From assembly GCA_028122555.1 (NCBI GenBank), contig JAOHSH010000002.1:1-64000 (forward strand): a stretch of 64,000 bases of DNA, read 5' to 3'. The position numbers and the translations under genes are program-made. Positions within the stretch are counted from its first letter, which is position 1, and the number at the start of each line of letters is the position of its first letter. Shown in pieces: positions 58,204-64,000 of the stretch. Below the pieces are notes generated by a model that was given only the letters and a program-made list of their open reading frames with translations, searched no databases and was not told where the DNA came from. The DNA is from Methylophilaceae bacterium. GTDB lineage: Bacteria; Pseudomonadota; Gammaproteobacteria; Burkholderiales; Methylophilaceae.

Positions 58204-59266
58204 TAATTTACAACACTTTTTAACTTTAATTTTTTTAACACTTATGCTTTTCGGTTGTGGAGATAAAAAATCGGAAATGAAAAATACAAAGAAAGAAATT
58301 TATATAACTACTAGTGAAGTTATATTGAAAAATTTTGAAGAAAAAGAAACGGCAATAGGGTCAATCAAAGGAATAATTGATCCGACTGTATCTGCAGAAA
58401 TTCAAGGGAATGTAGTCAAACTCTATGCTAGAACTGGGAAAACCGTTAATAAAGGGGACCTCCTTGCAGAAATTGATGAAAAAAATTATAAATATGAATT
58501 AACTCTTGCAAAAGCCGAGGTAAGACGATTAAAAACTCGCCTCGTCAATCAAGAAAAAAATTACGAAAGGAATAAAAAATTAGTAGGAAAGAAATTTATT
58601 TCTGTAAATGCTTTAGATGCTATTCTAACTGAAAAAAATGAAACATATGAAGAACTAGAAGTTGCTTTATCAAAAAGGGATATTGCGCAATCTAGTTTTG
58701 AAAAAACAAAGATTTTCTCTCCAATTTCTGGGAGAATCGAAAAACAGATTCCGTCTATAGGGGACTTTCTTAAAATAGGTGATCCAATATTTCAAGTTAT
58801 AAATAATAAAAAACTTAGAGCTCATATTCCATTCCCAGAAAAATTGGTTTCTAAATTAAAAGCTGGTATCTCAATAAAACTTAAAAGTCCGACCTCGCAG
58901 AATGAAATTATTTCTCAAATAGCAGAATTAAAACCTAAATTAATGTCCGATAGTAGGTCTATCGATGTTATTGCTGATATTGAAAATCAATTAGACTGGC
59001 AACCTGGGGCTAGTGTTAAAGGAACAATAGTATTTAGCACTAGACAAGCATTAGCAGTTCCAGAACAAAGTGTTGTTTTAAGACCAGCTGGTCAGGTTGT
59101 TTATGTTGTCAATGGAAATAAAGTAGACCAAAGGAATGTTAAGCTAGGTATTAATCAAAATGGTGTCATTGAAATTATTTCTGGTTTAAAACAAGACGAG
59201 ATAGTTGCTCTTGATGGTGCAGGATATTTAACCGATCAAACTAAAATTAATATTTCAGCGCAATAA
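58181..59266 (+). CDS. RND efflux periplasmic adaptor (lipoprotein)
   Basis: Membrane fusion proteins link an RND pump to an outer-membrane channel. The 361-residue product has a lipobox (MLFGCGDK; lipidated Cys near residue 26), a lipoyl-like split domain (SAEIQGNVVKLYARTGKTVNKGDLLAEI, FSPISGRIEKQIPSIGDFL), a coiled-coil between them, and a beta-barrel and C-terminal domain (ALAVPEQSVVLRPAGQVVYVV). Its start overlaps ampD by 23 bases, or by 8 bases if the second ATG at 58196 is used. Confidence 0.93.
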   Translation: MRKIFMANNLQHFLTLIFLTLMLFGCGDKKSEMKNTKKEIYITTSEVILKNFEEKETAIGSIKGIIDPTVSAEIQGNVVKLYARTGKTVNKGDLLAEIDEKNYKYELTLAKAEVRRLKTRLVNQEKNYERNKKLVGKKFISVNALDAILTEKNETYEELEVALSKRDIAQSSFEKTKIFSPISGRIEKQIPSIGDFLKIGDPIFQVINNKKLRAHIPFPEKLVSKLKAGISIKLKSPTSQNEIISQIAELKPKLMSDSRSIDVIADIENQLDWQPGASVKGTIVFSTRQALAVPEQSVVLRPAGQVVYVVNGNKVDQRNVKLGINQNGVIEIISGLKQDEIVALDGAGYLTDQTKINISAQ

Positions 59267-59269
59267 GAT

Positions 59270-62200
59270 ATGACATTACCTGAAATTTCAATTCGAAGAC
59301 ATGTCCTAGCTTGGATGATCTCTGCGATATTTGTTTTATTAGGAATTATTAGTTTCCAAAAAATTGGTCTTGATAAATTTCCTACAATTGAATTTCCTAT
59401 TCTCACTGTTACAACTACTCTAGAGGGTGCTAATCCAGAAATTATTGATTCTAGTATTACCAATCTAATAGAGGAGGCTGTAAACACAACTCCGGGTATT
59501 GAGTCTATTAAATCAGAATCTTCTCCGGGAGTATCTGTGGTAAGTATCACATTTAATTTAGATAAAGATATCGAGGTTGCCTTTAATGAAATTCAATCTA
59601 AGGTAAGCAGATTGGCTAGGCGATTACCCGATGACATTGTGCCTCCAGTTGTTAGAAAAGTTGAAACAAATGCAAGTGCGATTATGTGGCTAGGTCTAAC
59701 TGGCGACAGAACTATTCAACAATTAAATCTCTATGCCAATAATATTTTAAAGAAAAAATTGGAAACAGTTGATGGTGTTGGTTATGTTACCTTAGGTGGG
59801 AGAAGAGATCGAACAATAAGAATTAACTTACTCCCTGAAAAAATGGCAGCATTAAAAATAACTGCTAAAGATCTAGTTTCTGCCTTTAATAAAGAACATG
59901 TTCAGCTACCTGGTGGCTTCCTAGTAAGAGCTCAATCAGAAAAAATGTTTAAATTAGATTTAGAGTTTCATAAAATTAAAGATTTAAAAAAAATGATTAT
60001 TGCTTATCGAGATGGTGGACCAATCAAGATCAATGATATCGCAGAAGTGGAAGATGGTTTAGATGATTATAGACAAACTGCTCGACATAATAATGAACCA
60101 TCAATTGGTCTAGGAATTATAAAAGTAGCAAATTCAAATACTGTTGATATTATCAATAAAATCAAAGAAAAAGTTAACACTGAAATAAGACCTAGCCTAC
60201 CACCAGGCTTAAAATTAAAAGTATCAACTGATGATTCAATTTTTATTAAATCTATGGTTAAGTCACTTCAAAATCATATTCTTGAAGGAACTTTATTAGC
60301 AGCTTTAGTTGTATTATTCTTTTTAAAATCACTTCGTTCTACATTAATCATTGCCATTGCTATCCCTATTTCTCTTTTTGGGTCGATTGCAGTAATGTAT
60401 TTTTATGGTTTTACTTTTAATAGTATGACCTTACTTGCGCTTATCCTTTTAATTGGGGTTGTGGTTGATGACTCAATTGTAGTTCTTGAGAATATTTTTC
60501 GGCACCAAAAAAATATTGATAAAAATATTTTTAATGCAGCTATTAATGGTAGTAAGGAAGTTGTCTTTGCAGTCCTAGCCTCTTCCTTAGCTTTGGTATG
60601 TATTTTTGCCCCAGTTATTTTTATGGATGGAATTATTGGGCGTTTCTTTGAATCTTTTGCAATAGTAGTTACAGCTGGGGTACTAGTCTCATTAATTATT
60701 TCATTAACATTAACTCCTATGTTGTGCTCAAAATTTTTAGCAATGAAAGAAAAAGAGGTTTATTGGTTAAGAGGGTTAAATAGATTTTTTGAAAAACTAG
60801 ATACTAATTACAAGGAAATTTTAGCCTGGACTCTATCTAATAGATTTAAAGTCTTAATTTCAAGTTTTCTCATAGTGCTTGTAAGTAGTACTCTTTTTTC
60901 GAAGGTAGAAAAAACATTAGTACCAGAACAAGATGAAAGTCGTTTTACAGTCAGATTCAAAACACCCTTAGGCTCTAATATGGAATATACCTATAATAAG
61001 TTGTTAGAGATTGAAAATATTATTAATCAATATGATGATTATACTGCTAGCGTTTTCTCATCAATTGGATTGGGAAGTAGAGGACAAGTTAACAGCGGCT
61101 TTATTAGCGTTAGGCTGAAAGAAAAAAATCGGCGTTCACTATCTCAATCTGAAATTATGGCCAGAATGAGAATTGATTTTAATCAACTTGCTGGTGTCAA
61201 AGCATTTCCTTCAGGAGTTTCATTTGCTGGCGGAAGGCGTTCAGAAAAATTACAATTTTCAATTACCGGCCCAAGTATTGAAAAAGTAGCGGCTTTGAGT
61301 GATGAGCTATTAATAAAGCTATCTGAAAATGAAGGATTAGGAAGGATTGATCTCAATTTGCAACTCAATCTTCCTCAAATGATTTTGGATATAGATCGAG
61401 AAAGGGCTTCTAGTTTTGGAATCGCTGCTGCTGATATTGCTGAAGCAATTTCTGTTCTTAGTAATGGATTAAATGTAGCAAGATTTAATGACGAACCAGG
61501 TGATGGCCATAGATATGATATTAGAATGAAAGCAAAAGAAGGGTCATTTGAAAAATTAAATGATCTTAATAAAATATATTTAAGAAGTAAAACTGGTGAA
61601 CTAATTCGCCTTGATTCAATAGCTTCATTCCATCAAGAGCTTGGACCAGCTGTAATGGGACGCCAAGATTTACAATACTCGTCCAATTTTTATTCTAATC
61701 CAACAATATCTCTTGGTGAAGCTATTAGTTTAGTTAAAGAGACTAGTGAAAATATTCTTCCAGGAGAATATTCAATTAAATTAGAAGGTCAAGCCAAAGA
61801 ATTAGCAAAAACAATGAGTAACATTATATTTGTTTTTATTCTTGCAACTATATTACTTTATATGGTGCTAGCAAGTTTATTTAACTCATTTTTCCAACCA
61901 CTAATAGTAATGTTAGCTCAACCATTAGCTATAATTGGCGGTATATTTTTATTATGGATTACTGGTAACAGTCTCAATATTTACTCAATGATTGGGATGG
62001 TTCTTTTAATTGGGCTTGTTGCAAAAAATTCTATTTTATTGGTAGATATGACAAATCAACTAAAAGAATCGGGGAAAAAGACAGACCAAGCTCTTCTAGA
62101 AGCGTGTCCTATCCGTCTTAGACCAGTATTAATGACTTCACTTACACTAATATTAGCCCTACTTCCTGCAGCTTTAGGTTATGGTGCTGGGTCTGAATCA

Positions 62201-62332
62201 AACGGTCCATTAGCAATTGCAGTTATTGGAGGGATGATTTCTAGTACCTTACTGACATTGATTGTAATACCTGCTGCTTATTCTTTATCAATAGGGTTTA
62301 TTGAAAAAAAGAAAAATAGATTTAAGACTTAG
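59270..62332 (+). CDS. RND family efflux pump permease (AcrB/HAE1 type)
   Basis: RND permeases pump drugs or lipids with proton flow. The 1,020-residue product has the usual duplicated layout: a membrane segment, a large periplasmic loop, then six membrane helices, twice. The proton-relay Asp pair is in VVVDDSIVVLENIFRH (about 400) and the matching TM10 Lys in LVAKNSILLVD. It follows the adaptor by 3 bases. No outer-membrane factor gene follows. Substrate unknown. Confidence 0.95.
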   Translation: MTLPEISIRRHVLAWMISAIFVLLGIISFQKIGLDKFPTIEFPILTVTTTLEGANPEIIDSSITNLIEEAVNTTPGIESIKSESSPGVSVVSITFNLDKDIEVAFNEIQSKVSRLARRLPDDIVPPVVRKVETNASAIMWLGLTGDRTIQQLNLYANNILKKKLETVDGVGYVTLGGRRDRTIRINLLPEKMAALKITAKDLVSAFNKEHVQLPGGFLVRAQSEKMFKLDLEFHKIKDLKKMIIAYRDGGPIKINDIAEVEDGLDDYRQTARHNNEPSIGLGIIKVANSNTVDIINKIKEKVNTEIRPSLPPGLKLKVSTDDSIFIKSMVKSLQNHILEGTLLAALVVLFFLKSLRSTLIIAIAIPISLFGSIAVMYFYGFTFNSMTLLALILLIGVVVDDSIVVLENIFRHQKNIDKNIFNAAINGSKEVVFAVLASSLALVCIFAPVIFMDGIIGRFFESFAIVVTAGVLVSLIISLTLTPMLCSKFLAMKEKEVYWLRGLNRFFEKLDTNYKEILAWTLSNRFKVLISSFLIVLVSSTLFSKVEKTLVPEQDESRFTVRFKTPLGSNMEYTYNKLLEIENIINQYDDYTASVFSSIGLGSRGQVNSGFISVRLKEKNRRSLSQSEIMARMRIDFNQLAGVKAFPSGVSFAGGRRSEKLQFSITGPSIEKVAALSDELLIKLSENEGLGRIDLNLQLNLPQMILDIDRERASSFGIAAADIAEAISVLSNGLNVARFNDEPGDGHRYDIRMKAKEGSFEKLNDLNKIYLRSKTGELIRLDSIASFHQELGPAVMGRQDLQYSSNFYSNPTISLGEAISLVKETSENILPGEYSIKLEGQAKELAKTMSNIIFVFILATILLYMVLASLFNSFFQPLIVMLAQPLAIIGGIFLLWITGNSLNIYSMIGMVLLIGLVAKNSILLVDMTNQLKESGKKTDQALLEACPIRLRPVLMTSLTLILALLPAALGYGAGSESNGPLAIAVIGGMISSTLLTLIVIPAAYSLSIGFIEKKKNRFKT

Positions 62333-63542
62333 AAATTTTATTAATAATTAGTGCCCCAACCAAATCACCCTCAACATTAATTGTTGTTCTAAATGTATCG
62401 ATCAACCTATCCATCGGAAGAAGTATAGCTAAAGCTTCCAAAGGTAAACCTAAGACTTGTAAAACCATTGCCATAGTAACCATCCCAGCACTAGGAATTC
62501 CTGGAGCCCCAATTGATGCAACCATAGCTGTCAAAAATAATATAAGTTGTTGAGCTAAAGTTAAATCCATTCCAACTAAGTTTGCTATGAATAATGCTGC
62601 AGCTGCTTCATATAAAGCAGTACCATCCATATTCATAGTAGCCCCTAAAGGTAGGACAAAGTTAGAAACTCCTTTATTAGTTTTAAAATTATCGTTAGCT
62701 ATACTTAATGTAATTGGAAGAGTTGCTGCACTTGAGCTAGTAGCAAATGCCGTAATAAAAGCTGGCCTACCTTCTTTCCATAGATACATAGGTGAAATTT
62801 TAGTTAATATATATAAAATAGTCGGCAAGATCACTAATCCATGAAACATAATTAAAAATATTACTGTAAAAATAAAAATACCAAGCTGAGAAAATAGTTC
62901 GGTATCCTGACTAACAATCATATTTACTAAAAGTGCGAATACGCCTAATGGTGCAAAAAGCATTAACCAATGAACAATTTTTAGCATAACTTCATAAAGG
63001 CTGGTAAAAATATTTTTAGCTGCCATAAACTTATCTTGCTTATCATTTAAAGCAATGCCAATAATGATTGAAAAGACAATTAATGGGAGTATCTTTCCAG
63101 AAGCGAGAGAATGAAAAGGATTTTCAAATAAGCTTAATAAGAATTGTTTAAAAAATTCTGGAATTGTCATAGTATTTGAGATCCCAATGTTAGCTGATTG
63201 CCAAGAATCAATACTTAGGCCAATGCCAGGTTGTATAATATTCATAACGACTAAAGCTAGAGTAATTGCAATAGACATAGTTGTAACAAAATATAGAAAT
63301 GTAGATTTCCATATAACGCTTGAATTCTTGCCTCTTCCTAAATTAGAAACACCAACAATAATGGAGAAAAAAACTAAGGGAACTAAAATCATCTTTAAAC
63401 TTTTTATAAAAATTTTGCCTAATAAATCAGTTGCAGTTAATAAATAGTCCACAAAAAATAAATTTGGAAAAAATTTTATTATTAAGCCTAATAAAATTCC
63501 TGAGGTAGCAGCTATAAAAATTAATTTATTTATATTATTCAT
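62322..63542 (-). CDS. Dicarboxylate/amino acid:cation symporter (DAACS family)
   Basis: These inner-membrane carriers take up glutamate, aspartate or C4-dicarboxylates with Na+ or H+. The 406-residue product has the serine-rich FATSSSAATLP loop, the GATMNMDGTALYEA helix, and GIPSAGMVTMAMVLQVLGLP with the end motif DRLIDTFRTTINVEGD. About eight membrane helices are present. It converges on the RND gene with an 11-base overlap and lies directly after rsmB. Confidence 0.95.
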   Translation of the reverse strand: MNNINKLIFIAATSGILLGLIIKFFPNLFFVDYLLTATDLLGKIFIKSLKMILVPLVFFSIIVGVSNLGRGKNSSVIWKSTFLYFVTTMSIAITLALVVMNIIQPGIGLSIDSWQSANIGISNTMTIPEFFKQFLLSLFENPFHSLASGKILPLIVFSIIIGIALNDKQDKFMAAKNIFTSLYEVMLKIVHWLMLFAPLGVFALLVNMIVSQDTELFSQLGIFIFTVIFLIMFHGLVILPTILYILTKISPMYLWKEGRPAFITAFATSSSAATLPITLSIANDNFKTNKGVSNFVLPLGATMNMDGTALYEAAAALFIANLVGMDLTLAQQLILFLTAMVASIGAPGIPSAGMVTMAMVLQVLGLPLEALAILLPMDRLIDTFRTTINVEGDLVGALIINKISKS

Positions 63543-64000
63543 TTATTCAAACCTTTCTAATATTGCAGCAAAAAAACCATCAGTCTTATGCTCATCAGGT
63601 CTTAACTTTAAATATTTATGAGTTTTCAAAGTTATATTATATTTTATTAAAATAGGCTCTGGTGATAATAGTCTAAAATTCTTATTTTGAGATAGAAATT
63701 GCTCTATGATTTCTTCATTCTCTTGAGCCAATAAACTGCATGTTGCGTATATTAAATGTCCACCAATTTTACATAATTTAGAAGCTGAATTGATTATTAA
63801 ATTCTGCTTAATATTCAATTCCTTTAGAGATTCAGGAGAATGCTTCCATTTTAAGTCTGGGTTTCTTCTCAAAGTTCCAAGCCCTGTACAAGGAGCATCA
63901 ACAAGAACTCTATCAAACTTTTCACGTAATCTCTTTATCTTTATATCATTCTCATGAATTATTTTATGAGAAATAATATTTGACGCTCCAGACCTTTTTA
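63543..64000 (-). CDS. rsmB: 16S rRNA (cytosine-C5) methyltransferase RsmB (5' end outside window)
   Basis: RsmB methylates C967 of 16S rRNA. The frame is open from the window edge, beyond the TTG used by the track at 63872. The visible 152 codons include VLVDAPCTGLGTLRRNPDLKWK, YATCSLLAQENEEIIEQFL with the catalytic cysteine region, and LRPDEHKTDGFFAAILER. These match the C-terminal half of the RsmB/Sun family. The N-terminal NusB-like domain would lie outside the window, so RsmB versus RsmF is an inference. Confidence 0.87.
   Translation of the reverse strand, partial: KRSGASNIISHKIIHENDIKIKRLREKFDRVLVDAPCTGLGTLRRNPDLKWKHSPESLKELNIKQNLIINSASKLCKIGGHLIYATCSLLAQENEEIIEQFLSQNKNFRLLSPEPILIKYNITLKTHKYLKLRPDEHKTDGFFAAILERFE

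Overview
The window is an AT-rich (roughly one-third G+C by eye), tightly packed piece of core chromosome, most likely from a streamlined free-living betaproteobacterium. The S10 protein is betaproteobacterial in its wording. The gene order (tRNA-Thr/Tyr/Gly/Thr-tuf-tRNA-Trp-secE; petABC-sspAB; murA-his-hinT-tat; mla-yadGH-bolA-murA), the System II cytochrome c maturation genes ccsAB and the cytochrome c4 fit that class. A marine or freshwater Methylophilales (OM43 / Methylopumilus type) is my best guess. That is inference from gene order, composition and compactness, not a placement.

Layout. 1-11.05 kb (minus strand): part of the spc operon (rplE, rplX, rplN), the S10 operon (rpsQ to rplC, then rpsJ) and the str operon (tuf, fusA, rpsG, rpsL). 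11.1-24.8 kb (minus): rpoC, rpoB, rplL, rplJ, rplA, rplK, nusG, secE, tRNA-Trp, a second identical tuf, and tRNA-Thr(GGT), Gly, Tyr and Thr(TGT). 24.9-28.5 kb (minus): the cytochrome bc1 genes petABC with sspA-sspB. 28.5-36.6 kb (minus): tatABC, hinT and a histidine operon containing a 42-codon DUF2256 gene absent from the ORF track. 36.6-43.2 kb (minus): murA, grxD, bolA, an ABC-2 exporter and mlaBCDEF. 43.2-47.0 kb (minus): ccsA, ccsB, cytochrome c4. 47.1-64 kb is mixed-strand: engB, trmB, a pteridine-reductase-like SDR, topA, a PBP7-type endopeptidase, gcvH, pepA, lptFG, an RDD protein, a small glycine-rich membrane protein, ampD, an RND adaptor and pump, a dicarboxylate/amino-acid symporter, and the end of rsmB.

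The genes serve translation, transcription, protein export, respiration with cytochrome c, histidine and peptidoglycan synthesis, and outer-membrane lipid homeostasis. There is no prophage, insertion sequence, CRISPR array or rRNA. No stretch over 300 bases lacks a gene. The longest non-coding stretch is the 222-base leader before rplJ, which carries a recognisable L10-leader RNA.

I did not find a clearly new multi-gene system. The most unusual features are lysine-rich low-complexity tails on S17, S3, L23 and TopA, three of them with tandem or direct DNA repeats and two (S3 and S17) resembling each other. Next come two promoters sharing the same initial transcript sequence, the double hairpin between rplL and rpoB, the DUF2256 gene coupled to hisC, and many convergent gene pairs whose 3' ends overlap.
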